Shown here: positions 35,407 through 44,680 of the stretch, piece by piece | Numbering within the stretch: the stretch's first letter is position 1 | How the letters are laid out: every line of letters starts with the position of its first letter | Origin: JADLHS01 sp964594985 | GTDB taxonomy: Bacteria; Verrucomicrobiota; Verrucomicrobiia; Limisphaerales; JADLHS01 | Direction of reading: 5' to 3' | NCBI GenBank assembly: GCA_964594985.1 | Contig: CAZQNQ010000001.1 | Coordinates: 248,001 to 312,000 of the forward strand | DNA: 64,000 nt | Made by a program: the position numbers and the translations under genes | Notes under the pieces: generated by a model | What the model was told of the DNA's origin: nothing | The model's database searches: none | Seen by the model: the letters and a program-made list of their open reading frames with translations, nothing else

Positions 35407-35470
35407 TCCCCTCACTCGGCCTGACGGCCACCCTCTCCCCATCGGATGGGGAGAGGGACGGAGTGAGGGG
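35407..35470. repeat. Palindrome, CTCCCCTCACTCGG...GGGGAGAGG type
   Basis: CCCTCTCCCCATCGGATGGG sits at the centre and CCCCTCAC/GTGAGGGG at the ends. It lies between ftsA and ftsZ and could form a hairpin in the transcript. Confidence 0.7.
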
Positions 35471-35501
35471 CGTTGAATCATAAAGCGGGTGGCCATCTGG
35501 T

Positions 35502-36722
35502 TTAACGCGGTAGCAGACGGTTGAAAACGTGTTTGATGTTCTTCACAAAGGACGGGCGCGCGTCCTGGCGGCGATGCTTGAGCGAACCGAACTTCACCAG
35601 CCCGATGGCCGAGGCGAACTCCGGTTGATCGAGCGTGTTCTTCAATCCGCTGATGCAGGTCGTCTTGCCGACGGTCACCGGCAGTTCCAACACCTGCTCC
35701 GCGAGTTGCGCGATGCCCGCGATGCGCGAGCCGCCACCGCAGAGGAACACACCGGCGCGGAGATATTCGAGCAGGTCCGCCTGCGCGACGTCCTGGGCGA
35801 TGAGCTGGAAAACTTCCTCCAAGCGCAGCGCCATGATGCGGCGCAGATGACCGAGGTTCACCGTGTTGAGCGGCAGGCCGAGGTCGCTCGTGATGTTCAT
35901 CTTCTGGCCGGCGAGGGATTCGTCCATCAACGCGTGGCCATTCTCGATCTTGAGTTGATCGGCGCGGCCTTGCGGGACTTTCAGACCGAAGGCGAGGTCG
36001 TTCGTGATGTGATCGCCACCGACCGCCAGCACGCCGGTGTGCTTGATGACGCCGCCGGAATAGACCACGTAATCCGTCGTGCCCGCACCGAGATCAATGA
36101 CCAGCGCGCCCAGTTCCTTTTGCTCGGGCGACAACACCGCGAGCGACGAGGCGAGGCCGTTGAAGACGACTTCCTCGACATCGAGCTGGATGCCTTTGAC
36201 GATGCGGATGGCGTTCTGCAACCGGTTGAGATGACCGTGAACGACATGCACGTCCACTTCCAATCGCGCGCCCAACATGCCGACCGGGTCTTTCACGCCG
36301 TCCTGACCATCCACGAAAAAATGCTGGCGGATCGCGTGCAACACCGTGTGATCCTGCGGCAGGTTGATGGCTTTGGCATTCTTCACCACGTCGAGCACGT
36401 CGTCGTTGGTGATCTCGCGATCAGCGGACACCACTGGATGCACCCCGCGATTGTTGAAACCGCGGATGTGGCCGCCGGTCACGCCCAGATACACGCTGCG
36501 GATCTCCACGTCCGCCATCTGCTCGGCTTCGACGATGGCGTGCCGCACGTCTTCCTCGACGACGCGCGTGTCCACGATCTCGCCCTTGCGCACGCCGCGC
36601 GAGCGTGACTGGCCGACGCCGACGATGTTCAACGCGCCTTCCGCGGCGATCTCACCGACGACAGCGCACACCTTGGAGGTGCCGATCTCCAGGCCGACGA
36701 TGATGGAAGAGGAATCAAACAT
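35502..36722 (-). CDS. ftsA: FtsA, actin-like division protein
   Basis: 406 residues. The phosphate-binding loops of the actin fold are visible (IVGLEIGTSKVCAVVGEIAA and ALVIDLGAGTTDYVVYSGGV), with adenosine motif VFLCGGGSRIAGIAQLAEQV. The C-terminus ends in an amphipathic helix-like VKNIKHVFNRLLPR, as needed for membrane attachment. It tethers FtsZ to the membrane. Starts 8 bases inside the end of ftsQ, indicating coupled translation. Confidence 0.95.
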   Translation of the reverse strand: MFDSSSIIVGLEIGTSKVCAVVGEIAAEGALNIVGVGQSRSRGVRKGEIVDTRVVEEDVRHAIVEAEQMADVEIRSVYLGVTGGHIRGFNNRGVHPVVSADREITNDDVLDVVKNAKAINLPQDHTVLHAIRQHFFVDGQDGVKDPVGMLGARLEVDVHVVHGHLNRLQNAIRIVKGIQLDVEEVVFNGLASSLAVLSPEQKELGALVIDLGAGTTDYVVYSGGVIKHTGVLAVGGDHITNDLAFGLKVPQGRADQLKIENGHALMDESLAGQKMNITSDLGLPLNTVNLGHLRRIMALRLEEVFQLIAQDVAQADLLEYLRAGVFLCGGGSRIAGIAQLAEQVLELPVTVGKTTCISGLKNTLDQPEFASAIGLVKFGSLKHRRQDARPSFVKNIKHVFNRLLPR

Positions 36723-37677
36723 TGCGTGGTTTTTTGTTGCGGGTGGTTTTGGGCAATTTGGCCGGTGGCGGAATCACCTTCGCCTCGAGCCAGCGCACCG
36801 GGACGTTGTTGGACACGGCGAGATCAATGCTCGCCACGTTGCGATGCGTCCGCTGACCGAGATCGTGGATCTGCCGCCAGCGCCGCATCTGTTGATCGAG
36901 ATTTTCGAGCGCGAAGGTGATCTCGCTGCCCTGCGCCGTGGTGACCACGATGACATCGGGCGCACTCACATCAATGCGTTTCAAATCCACCAGCCCCGCC
37001 ATTGGTGAATAGGCAAACTCGCTCGCGAGCTTCAAAGCAGCCTGCGCGGCGGGTGATTCCACTGGTTGCCCCGGCTTCAAGTCAGCGAAGTTCAACCCGG
37101 ACAGCAGCGGCAAGGTTTCGTCCGGTTGCAGGAACGGCTTCGTGCGCTGGCGCGGATCAAGCGGGAACATCACCACGCCGTTTTCATCGAGATGAAAGAT
37201 GGTCGCGTCGAGGCCGCCCTGCGCGTTGGCTTTCGGCACGCTGACTTGCAGCAACGGCTCGCGTTCGGTGACGCGGATGCGCAGTGTTTTCGGCAAAATG
37301 CGTTCGACCGTCACCGTCGCCAGCGCGGGCGACATCTGGAGATCGCGCTTCACGCGGGCGAGATCGAGCGCGAGGAGATTCTGACCGGGACGCACATTCG
37401 CCCAGCGGCGCAATTGTTCCGGCGCGATCACGCCATCGGTTTGAATCTCGATGGCGCGGATGGCAAAAGCCTGATTCTGGTAAACGAGCCGGTTCAACAA
37501 CCACGCCCCGCCCAGCCACAAACCACCAACGACCAACGCCGTGCCGATCAGCGCGCCGCCCGCCAGCAACACCATCCGCAGCCGCGTCTTGCGCACCTGA
37601 TCGGAACGCAACTTCACGTCGAGCACGTGCATCCGCCCCAAGCGCCGATTCCCTTGTTTTCGTCGGAACAAATTCAT
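36715..37677 (-). CDS. ftsQ: FtsQ/DivIB-like division protein with POTRA domain
   Basis: 320 residues: a basic cytoplasmic start, one membrane helix (MVLLAGGALIGTALVVGGLW), a POTRA domain (FAIRAIEIQTDGVIAPEQLR) and the FtsQ beta domain (TLRIRVTEREPLLQVSVPKA). It links early and late divisome proteins in the periplasm. It overlaps ftsA and ddl by a few bases each. The C-terminus is basic. Confidence 0.9.
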   Translation of the reverse strand: MNLFRRKQGNRRLGRMHVLDVKLRSDQVRKTRLRMVLLAGGALIGTALVVGGLWLGGAWLLNRLVYQNQAFAIRAIEIQTDGVIAPEQLRRWANVRPGQNLLALDLARVKRDLQMSPALATVTVERILPKTLRIRVTEREPLLQVSVPKANAQGGLDATIFHLDENGVVMFPLDPRQRTKPFLQPDETLPLLSGLNFADLKPGQPVESPAAQAALKLASEFAYSPMAGLVDLKRIDVSAPDVIVVTTAQGSEITFALENLDQQMRRWRQIHDLGQRTHRNVASIDLAVSNNVPVRWLEAKVIPPPAKLPKTTRNKKPRNV

Positions 37678-38570
37678 TTTCGTTTGAGCGCCAGCAACAC
37701 CATCCGCTGACAGAGATCCGCATAACCGATTCCCGCCGCCGCCGCCGCCTTGGGCAGCAAGCTCGTTTCCGTCATGCCGGGCAGTGTGTTCACTTCCAGC
37801 ACCACGGGGTCACCGTTCGCGCGGACCATCACGTCCACGCGCGAGTAATCGCGCCCACCGATCGCCTTGAACGCCGCGAGGCCGGCGGCCTGCACGCGCT
37901 TGGTCGTGGCTTCATCGAATGGCGCGGGGCAAAAATATTCCGTCGCACCGACGCTGTACTTCGTCCGGTAATCGTAAACACCGGACCTGGGCCGCACCTC
38001 GACGACGGGCAACGGTTGATCGTCCAAGATGCCCACGGTGGTTTCGCGCCCGATGATCTTCTCCTCGATCAACACCTGCGAATCATGCCGCAAGGCCTCG
38101 GTCAACGCGGCCGGCCATTCCTCGACGCGCTCCACAAATTGCAGTCCGACGCTCGAACCCTGGCGCACCGGCTTGATGACCAGCGGCGGATTCCAACCCA
38201 TCGGCCAGGCCGTTTTCGCGGAGTCCAGCACGAGCGACCGTGCCGTCGGCACTTTGTGCGCGACGCACTTCTCTTTCGTCAACGCCTTGTCAAAGCCGAT
38301 GCGGCTCGCCTCCGCACTGCAACCGGTGTACGGCACGCCGATCTTGTCCAGCTCGGCCTGCACCGTGCCGTCCTCACCGTAAGTGCCGTGCAACGCCAGA
38401 AAAATCACGTCCGTCGCGCGCGCGAGTTTCCAGCCGGACTTCTGCGGATCGAGTTCGTTGACATTATGCCCGAGCGACCGCAACGCCGCCGCCACCGATG
38501 CGCCCGAACGCAGGGAAACTTCCCGCTCCGCGCCCGGCCCGCCGAGCATCACCGTGATATTCATTTTCAT
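37674..38570 (-). CDS. ddl: D-alanine--D-alanine ligase
   Basis: 298 residues in the ATP-grasp fold: N-terminal MLGGPGAEREVSLRSG, then LALHGTYGEDGTVQAELDKI, the ATP-binding KPVRQGSSVGLQFVE and the C-terminal metal site EVNTLPGMTETSLLPKAAAA. It makes the D-Ala-D-Ala dipeptide for peptidoglycan. Overlaps ftsQ and the preceding four-helix-bundle gene, so it is co-translated. A start two codons later is possible. Confidence 0.95.
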   Translation of the reverse strand: MKMNITVMLGGPGAEREVSLRSGASVAAALRSLGHNVNELDPQKSGWKLARATDVIFLALHGTYGEDGTVQAELDKIGVPYTGCSAEASRIGFDKALTKEKCVAHKVPTARSLVLDSAKTAWPMGWNPPLVIKPVRQGSSVGLQFVERVEEWPAALTEALRHDSQVLIEEKIIGRETTVGILDDQPLPVVEVRPRSGVYDYRTKYSVGATEYFCPAPFDEATTKRVQAAGLAAFKAIGGRDYSRVDVMVRANGDPVVLEVNTLPGMTETSLLPKAAAAAGIGYADLCQRMVLLALKRK

Positions 38571-38950
38571 TTCGGACTGCGGATTGCAGATTGCGGATTA
38601 TTCCGAAAGCGCGCTGTTTGAGCGGAAGCCACCACAATTTTGAGCAACTCTTCAGCTTCCTGCCACAATGGAGTCAACCGGGACTCTTTCACTTCGCCGC
38701 TTTCACCCAACAACTCAATCCAAAACATTGTTTCGTCACACTCTTCTTCCACCGTCCCCATCTTGGAGCCAAAATCCGCCCGCGCTTTGGCGCGACACGC
38801 CGCGCGATAATTCGCGCCGACCGAAGTCCCGCTGCGCAACACCTGCCGTCCAATGGCGCGCGAGGTTTCGGTTTTCGGCAGTGCCTGAACCATTCGGATG
38901 ACCCGCGGCGCAAACTGTTTTGTCCGCTGTTTCAATTCCATCGCATTCAT
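38567..38950 (-). CDS. Four-helix-bundle (S23-like) protein inserted between murB and ddl
   Basis: 127 residues. MELKQRTKQFAPRVIRMVQA, then IGRQVLRSGTSVGANYRAAC and EECDETMFWIELLGESGEVK, is the four-helix-bundle family (S23/TIGR02436-like) first known from rRNA intervening sequences. Function unknown. It is flanked on both sides by GCGGATTGCAGATTGCGGA-type heptamer repeats in inverted orientation, which suggests it entered the wall-synthesis cluster as a mobile cassette. Its end overlaps ddl, so coupling was kept. Confidence 0.82.
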   Translation of the reverse strand: MNAMELKQRTKQFAPRVIRMVQALPKTETSRAIGRQVLRSGTSVGANYRAACRAKARADFGSKMGTVEEECDETMFWIELLGESGEVKESRLTPLWQEAEELLKIVVASAQTARFRNNPQSAIRSPK

Positions 38951-39013
38951 CGCCTCTCAATCCGGTTTCGCGTTTTGCATTCCGCAATCAGCAATCCGAA
39001 ATCCGCAATCAAC

Positions 39014-39967
39014 TCAGTCTTCTCCGACAATTTCCACTTCCGTGTGCAACTCGATCCCGCGCTCGGCCTTCGCCTTCGCCTTGATGAGTTCGATCAAATC
39101 CAAAACATTCCGCGCCGTGGCCGTGCCGTCGTTCGTGATGAAATTGCCATGCTCGAACGACACCATCGCCCCGCCGACTTTCGTGCCTTTCAGACCGAGT
39201 TCATCAACCAGCTTCCCCGCCGGGATGGCGGTCGGATTCTTGAAACAACATCCCGCGCTCGGCGCCGCGGGCTGCGAATCCCAGCGTTTGTTGCTGAACG
39301 TGCTCATCCGCTGCTCGACTTCCTCGCGCGGCGCAGCCCGGCACTTGAACACCGCGCCGAGCGCGATGTGATTCTTCAGCAACGCGCAGCAGCGGTATTC
39401 GACTTTGATCTCCGCCACCGCGAGATCGCGCGCATTGCCGGCGTGATCCATCACGCGCACGGATTCAACGGCATTGAATGTTTCGCCGCCCATCGCCCCG
39501 GCGTTCATCCGCAAGGCCCCGCCGACGCTGCCGGGAATGCCTTCGAGAAATTCCACGTCCGTCAGGCCCGCACGCTTCGCGTCCACGGAAACCTGCTTCA
39601 GCTTCGCGCCCGCGCCGCAGCGGAGACGTTCCCCGTCAATCACCACCGCGCTGAAACTCGGATGCGCCAGACAGATCACCACGCCGCGAATGCCGCCATC
39701 GCGCACGAGCAGATTCGAGCCGCGCCCGAGCACGAAGAACATTTCATCCCGCGCTGCGCACAGTTTCAAGACTGCCGCCAGATCCGCCTCGCTCGCGGGT
39801 TCGACATACACGTCCGCCGGGCCGCCGACGCGCAACGTCGTGCGCTTGGCGAGCGGTTCGTTGCGGCGGACCACCGTCGTCGCGGCCGAAACCCGCCGTG
39901 CCAGTTCGTCAGCGAAGGCGGCGCGATTGGGCTGGGACGTTTCCATGTTGATCATCACGGTGCTCAT
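39014..39967 (-). CDS. murB: MurB, UDP-N-acetylenolpyruvoylglucosamine reductase
   Basis: 317 residues. The FAD-binding part has LRVGGPADVYVEP and VLGRGSNLLVRDGGIRGVVI, and EFLEGIPGSVGGALRMNAGA carries the family signature. The C-terminal substrate domain contains PSAGCCFKNPTAIPAGKLVD, with a cysteine at the proton-donor position. It makes UDP-MurNAc from UDP-GlcNAc-enolpyruvate. Overlaps murG by 4 bases. murC, its usual neighbour, is missing here. Confidence 0.95.
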   Translation of the reverse strand: MSTVMINMETSQPNRAAFADELARRVSAATTVVRRNEPLAKRTTLRVGGPADVYVEPASEADLAAVLKLCAARDEMFFVLGRGSNLLVRDGGIRGVVICLAHPSFSAVVIDGERLRCGAGAKLKQVSVDAKRAGLTDVEFLEGIPGSVGGALRMNAGAMGGETFNAVESVRVMDHAGNARDLAVAEIKVEYRCCALLKNHIALGAVFKCRAAPREEVEQRMSTFSNKRWDSQPAAPSAGCCFKNPTAIPAGKLVDELGLKGTKVGGAMVSFEHGNFITNDGTATARNVLDLIELIKAKAKAERGIELHTEVEIVGED

Positions 39968-41160
39968 GCCACAGACGCGCGCTCCAGTGGCGCGCGGCTT
40001 TCAGCTTTGACCAGATCGGCTTCAGAAAGACCCAGATCAGCGGGGACGTCAACCCGACGTGACACCATCAGCAAAATCTTTTCCGCGATCTGCTCGGCAG
40101 CCTTCGGCGCGTGCCACGGCGCGAGCGAAGCCTTCATGGTGGCACGCTCCCCGGGGTCGTCCATCAACTCGCGCAACAAGGTACATACTTTCTCCGGCGT
40201 CGCGTCGCGTTGTTCGAGCAATTGCGCCGCGCCGGTCTCCTCGAACGCGCGGGCGTTGTGCCATTGATGATTGTCTGCGGCGGCGGGAAACGGCACGAGC
40301 AATGACGGCAACCGCAATGCCGCAATCTCCGCCAGCGACGACGACCCGGCCCGACTAACACACGCGGTCGCGGCGCCGAGCGCCTGGTCCATCTGCGCGA
40401 GAAATGGATGCACGACGGCTTTCAATTGCAACCTGGCGTACGCGGCGCGGACTTTTTCCACGTCCGGCGGACCGGTCAAATGCAACCATTGCCATTGCAT
40501 GGCGTGACGTGCGAGCATCGGCAGCGCGCCGAGAATCAGGTTGTTGATGCCGCTCGCGCCCTGGCTGCCGCCCATGACGAGCACGACGGGTCGCGTTGGA
40601 TCCAAGCCGAGCGCCGCGCGGCTCGCCGCCGCATCGCGGAGTTGAAACTCCGGTCGCACCGGCGTGCCGGTGACGAGAACATCCTTCGCGGCCAAGCGAC
40701 CTTCCGCCTGGGGAAAACCGACGAACGCGAGATCCACCACGCGCGCAAGCCAGCGATTGGCACGCCCGGGAATGGTGTTCGATTCGTGCAGAAAAGTTTT
40801 GATGCGCAGACCGCGGGCGGCGAGCACGGGCGGCGCGGCGGTGAATCCACCCATCGCCAGCACGGCATCCGGCCGGCGCGCGCGGAAGAGTTTGCGCGCG
40901 GCGGACCAGGACCGGAGGAAACCGCGGAAGAAGGCGAGCCGGCAGCCGCGCTGCAACGCGACGGCGGGCAGCGTGACGACTTCAACCCCGCGCGCGGACT
41001 TCACGGCTTGTTGATCCACTTCCTTCGGGGAAATCAGAATGCTGACCGAAGCGCCGCGCCCGCGCAATTGTTCGGCCACGGCCAGGCCCGGAAAGAGATG
41101 CCCGCCCGTGCCACCGCAAGCGATTGCGACGTGAACCGGTTGTTTGGCCTCGTGCGTCAT
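39964..41160 (-). CDS. murG: MurG, lipid II synthase glycosyltransferase
   Basis: 398 residues, GT28 family. IACGGTGGHLFPGLAVAEQL is the N-terminal glycine-rich loop. VLVMGGSQGASGINNLILGA and the donor-site CVSRAGSSSLAEIAALRLPS complete the pattern. It adds GlcNAc to lipid I at the inner face of the membrane. Stop and start codons overlap with ftsW upstream and murB downstream. Confidence 0.95.
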   Translation of the reverse strand: MTHEAKQPVHVAIACGGTGGHLFPGLAVAEQLRGRGASVSILISPKEVDQQAVKSARGVEVVTLPAVALQRGCRLAFFRGFLRSWSAARKLFRARRPDAVLAMGGFTAAPPVLAARGLRIKTFLHESNTIPGRANRWLARVVDLAFVGFPQAEGRLAAKDVLVTGTPVRPEFQLRDAAASRAALGLDPTRPVVLVMGGSQGASGINNLILGALPMLARHAMQWQWLHLTGPPDVEKVRAAYARLQLKAVVHPFLAQMDQALGAATACVSRAGSSSLAEIAALRLPSLLVPFPAAADNHQWHNARAFEETGAAQLLEQRDATPEKVCTLLRELMDDPGERATMKASLAPWHAPKAAEQIAEKILLMVSRRVDVPADLGLSEADLVKAESRAPLERASVA

Positions 41161-42320
41161 GTGGTTTGGGCGCCTGAAAATTCGTCCGTGGCGAAAGGAT
41201 TCACGGGCTTGAGTTCGCTTGCCCGCGCCTGCCGCGCGACGCTGAACAACAAGCCGACGGCGCCCAGCATCATCAGCAGATTCGAGCCGCCGTAACTGAT
41301 GAAGGGCAAGGCCAGGCCCTTGTTGGGCAGCGCACTGGTGACGACACCGATGTTGATGAACGCCTGCAGGCCGATGAGAAAAGTGATGCCCGCGGCGAGC
41401 ATGGTGCCGAAGGTGTCGCGCGCCCGCGTGGCGATGTACACGCCGCAGACGGTGATCAACACAAAGCCGAGCACCACGCCCAGCGTCGTGATCAAGCCCA
41501 GTTCCTCGCCAATGATGGAGAGAATGAAATCCGTATGACGTTCGGGAACAAACCCGAGTTTCTGCCGGCCATTGCCCAAGCCCAGCCCGAACCAGCCGCC
41601 GGACCCCAGCGCGATCATGGCTTGATAGGCCTGATAGCCGACCCCGTTCCTGGTTTCTTCCAGATCCATCCAGCTACAGATGCGCTTCCAGCGCATTGGA
41701 TCCAAGACCAGCATCGTGGCGAAGCCAACGATGCCAATGATCACCGGCGGAATCAGAAAGCGCCACTTCACCCCCGCCAGCAACAACATGGCGGCCGACA
41801 CCGCCGCCAGCAGCGCAGTGGTACCGCGATCCGGCTCGATGAAAATCAACCCCAGCACTGGAACGATGATGCAGGCCGGAATGATGATTCCCCGCTTGAA
41901 CGCGGGCATCTGGCGTTGATAACGCTCGCAATACCAGGCCAGCATGAGGATCAATGCGAGCTTGGCGAATTCCGAGGGCTGCACATTTCCGAACGGCAGG
42001 TGCAGCCAGCGGCGGGCGCCTTTGATCGGTTTGGCCCACGGCTCCGGCAACACCAGCACCGCCACCAACGCCACCAGCGCCACGATGAAGACCGGCACGA
42101 CAAATTTCTTCAACCGCCGATAGTCCAGACTGGCCGCCGCGAAACAGACCACCAGCCCCATTCCGCACCAGATGAGCTGCGAGATGAGATATTTTGCGCC
42201 GGCAATCTCCCCCGTCTTGCGCGAAACCAGGTCGTTCATGCTCGAGCTGTACAGCATCACCAGCCCCAACGTCAGCAGGGCGGCGACGCAACAGGCCAGA
42301 GTTGTGACAGCAGCTTTCAT
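41157..42320 (-). CDS. ftsW: FtsW, SEDS-family peptidoglycan polymerase of the divisome
   Basis: 387 residues with about ten membrane helices. SEDS motifs are clear: AKPIKGARRWLHLPFGNVQP, SEFAKLALILMLAWYCERYQ, DRGTTALLAAVSAAMLLLAG and the C-terminal LPFISYGGSNLLMMLGAVGL. It polymerises septal glycan from lipid II together with FtsI. Location between the LysM gene and murG supports FtsW over RodA. Confidence 0.93.
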   Translation of the reverse strand: MKAAVTTLACCVAALLTLGLVMLYSSSMNDLVSRKTGEIAGAKYLISQLIWCGMGLVVCFAAASLDYRRLKKFVVPVFIVALVALVAVLVLPEPWAKPIKGARRWLHLPFGNVQPSEFAKLALILMLAWYCERYQRQMPAFKRGIIIPACIIVPVLGLIFIEPDRGTTALLAAVSAAMLLLAGVKWRFLIPPVIIGIVGFATMLVLDPMRWKRICSWMDLEETRNGVGYQAYQAMIALGSGGWFGLGLGNGRQKLGFVPERHTDFILSIIGEELGLITTLGVVLGFVLITVCGVYIATRARDTFGTMLAAGITFLIGLQAFINIGVVTSALPNKGLALPFISYGGSNLLMMLGAVGLLFSVARQARASELKPVNPFATDEFSGAQTT

Positions 42321-42369
42321 GAACGCCCGGAAGCGCGCGCGGCTGAACCGCGCGGCTTCCCCCGGAATT

Positions 42370-43047
42370 TTACTTGGCCGGGATCTTCAGTTTTTGTCCC
42401 ACCTTGATGCGGGTGTCGGTCAGACCGTTCGCCGTCTGGATCGCCTTCACCGTGGTGTGGAAATCGGTGGCGATTTTGCTCAAGGTGTCGCCCGACTTCA
42501 CCGTGTAGATGGTCGTGCCGCTCGCGGTATCCACCACGGTCGCACCACTGCTGGCCGGGGTGGTCGCCGTGGCCGCCGGGATGATGAGCTTCTTGCCGAT
42601 TTGCAACTTGGTGGGATCCACTGCCGGGTTCGCCGCCTGCAGCTCCTTGACGCTGACATGAAACTTCGGCGCAATGGTCGAGAAGGTGTCGCCCTTCTGG
42701 ACGGTGTACTCCGTCATGCCCGCGGTCGGCACCGCCGGTTGCGGAGTGGTCACCTCCGGCTGCGCGCCGAACGTCCCGGCTGCGACATTGGTGTCCGAGG
42801 TCATCGCCGCCATGTTCGTATCGGTGCCGAACGCGGGCTCATTGGCATCAGTGAACACCCCCGTGGTGACGTTCGGATCTTCCGCCACCGGCGTTTGTTC
42901 ACGCTTACAGCCTTGCATCAGCAACACGAGCAACACGGCAACGTTCACGCCGAGCGCGCAAAAGATTTTGACTTTGAGACTGGAACGGGCTTTGGATTGC
43001 TGCTCCAGATTGGAGCCTTTAGGAATCAACGGGCTGGCATTATTCAT
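42370..43047 (-). CDS. LysM-repeat protein with one membrane anchor
   Basis: 225 residues. One N-terminal membrane segment (IFCALGVNVAVLLVLLMQGC, whose final cysteine could also be a lipobox) is followed by an acidic linker. Two LysM domains follow (YTVQKGDTFSTIAPKFHVSV and YTVKSGDTLSKIATDFHTTV), which bind peptidoglycan. It sits between mraY and ftsW, suggesting a wall-binding role in division. No catalytic domain is present. Confidence 0.85.
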   Translation of the reverse strand: MNNASPLIPKGSNLEQQSKARSSLKVKIFCALGVNVAVLLVLLMQGCKREQTPVAEDPNVTTGVFTDANEPAFGTDTNMAAMTSDTNVAAGTFGAQPEVTTPQPAVPTAGMTEYTVQKGDTFSTIAPKFHVSVKELQAANPAVDPTKLQIGKKLIIPAATATTPASSGATVVDTASGTTIYTVKSGDTLSKIATDFHTTVKAIQTANGLTDTRIKVGQKLKIPAK

Positions 43048-43430
43048 GTTCTTGGCGCGTATCGCGTCCTTTCATTTTGAGGTTTGGTTTGGTTAATTTC
43101 TGTTGCCTGCTTTTGCCTCACAAAAGCGGCAGCAAATTTTTCTTCGGCTCTTTCAGCAAACCCGGCCGGAACCCCCGCCCCGCTCCCCGGTTTGCCGTGT
43201 ATCTTGTGGTGCGGCCTCCGCCCACCCCTACTAATTGATTTAGCCCAGTTTCAAAGGCTTTCACGCACTTTTTTGGTCGGTGCGAAAAACGTCGAAGCTG
43301 GAAAACAGGCGGAGCGACTCCGCCTCGAACGTTTTTGTAACAACGAACCGACCCCGCCGCAAGGAGGAAAGCGGTCGAACACTCGCCTGTTCATGACAGC
43401 CTTCCCCGCGCGCCGATACCCGCAAAACCG
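43048..43430. other. Spacer between mraY and the LysM gene, no gene found
   Basis: This is the position where murD often lies in division clusters, but nothing resembling a Mur ligase is present. A small hairpin GGCGGAGCGACTCCGCC near 43310 could act as a partial terminator. Confidence 0.45.
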
Positions 43431-44615
43431 TCACCGGATTTTCAGCGTGCTCAACGCGATCACCGCGAACAGCACGCACAAAATGTAAAACCGCGTCACC
43501 ACCTGCGACTCGTACCAGCCCTTCTTCTCGAAGTGATGATGGATCGGCGCCATCAAAAAGAATCGGCGCCCTGCGCCAAATCTTTTCCGCGTGAACTTGA
43601 ACCAGCTTTTCTGGATGATGACCGAGCCCGCTTCCATCACGAACACGCCGCCGGCGATGACCAGCACGAACGGCTGATGGATCAGGATCGCAATCAAACC
43701 CAGCCCGCCGCCCAAAGCCAGCGAACCTGTGTCGCCCATGAACACCTGGGCCGGATGACAGTTGAACCATAAAAATCCCAGCCCCGCGCCGATCAGCGCC
43801 GCGCAGAACACCGTCAGCTCTCCCGCTCCCGCCACGTACGGAATCTGCAGATACGTCGCATACTTGATGTTGCTCGCCAGATACGTCAGCACGAGAAACA
43901 CGATGGCCGTGATGATCGTGCAGCCGATCGCCAACCCATCGAGACCGTCCGTCAGGTTCACCGCGTTGGAACTGCCGACGATCGTCAGCATCACCACGAT
44001 CAACCCGATGACGACGCCGCAGTGGATCGGATACTTGTAGAACGGCAGCATCAGCGTCGTGACGAGATTGTACGGCACCCACTTTTCCGTTTCCGCGAAC
44101 CGCACCCAACTGTCCTGCGGCAGTTGCCACAGATACAACGCCACGAATCCCGCGACCACGAATTGCACCCACAACTTCGTATGCGGCGGCGCGCCCCCGC
44201 CCTGTTGCTTGATGATCTTCGCGTAATCGTCGTAAAACCCGAGCCCCGTGAACACCAGCACCGCCAGCAGGGTCAGTTCGAGCAACGGATTCATCTGCGC
44301 CCACATAATCGCCGTCAGGTTCAACACGAGCACGATGAGGATTCCCCCCATCGTCGGCGTCCCCTTCTTGCTCAGAACACGCGTCTCGAAATCCCCCGCC
44401 TGGTCGGCCAGATCCTTGTATTCCTGCCCGAACTTCAGGCGTTTCAACCACGCGATCACCTTGGGTCCGAGCCACAGACTCAACAAAAACGCCGTGACCG
44501 CCGCGCCCGCACTCCGCAGCGTGATGTAACGGAACAGACGGAGAAACGACACATACGGTGCGTACTCCGTTCCTTCCGCCCAACCCACGATTGCCTGACT
44601 GAGATAAAACAGCAT
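43431..44615 (-). CDS. mraY: MraY, phospho-MurNAc-pentapeptide translocase
   Basis: 394 residues with about ten membrane helices. Signatures: KKGTPTMGGILIVLVLNLTA, the aspartate-rich loop VFTGLGFYDDYAKIIKQQGG, NAVNLTDGLDGLAIGCTIIT and MAPIHHHFEKKGWYESQVVT. It makes lipid I on the cytoplasmic side of the membrane. The start MLFYLSQAIV was chosen because the upstream extension is polar and overlaps the murF spacer. Confidence 0.95.
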   Translation of the reverse strand: MLFYLSQAIVGWAEGTEYAPYVSFLRLFRYITLRSAGAAVTAFLLSLWLGPKVIAWLKRLKFGQEYKDLADQAGDFETRVLSKKGTPTMGGILIVLVLNLTAIMWAQMNPLLELTLLAVLVFTGLGFYDDYAKIIKQQGGGAPPHTKLWVQFVVAGFVALYLWQLPQDSWVRFAETEKWVPYNLVTTLMLPFYKYPIHCGVVIGLIVVMLTIVGSSNAVNLTDGLDGLAIGCTIITAIVFLVLTYLASNIKYATYLQIPYVAGAGELTVFCAALIGAGLGFLWFNCHPAQVFMGDTGSLALGGGLGLIAILIHQPFVLVIAGGVFVMEAGSVIIQKSWFKFTRKRFGAGRRFFLMAPIHHHFEKKGWYESQVVTRFYILCVLFAVIALSTLKIR

Positions 44616-44680
44616 CTGAATCCATTCGTCCGCGTCATCCCGGGCGCGATGAATCCGCGCCACTGGGAACAACGCTCAAT

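Noticed and set aside
43261..44625. Open frame of 454 codons overlapping mraY
   Set aside because: It is a shifted frame of the mraY strand with arginine- and glycine-rich junk composition; mraY has every family motif.
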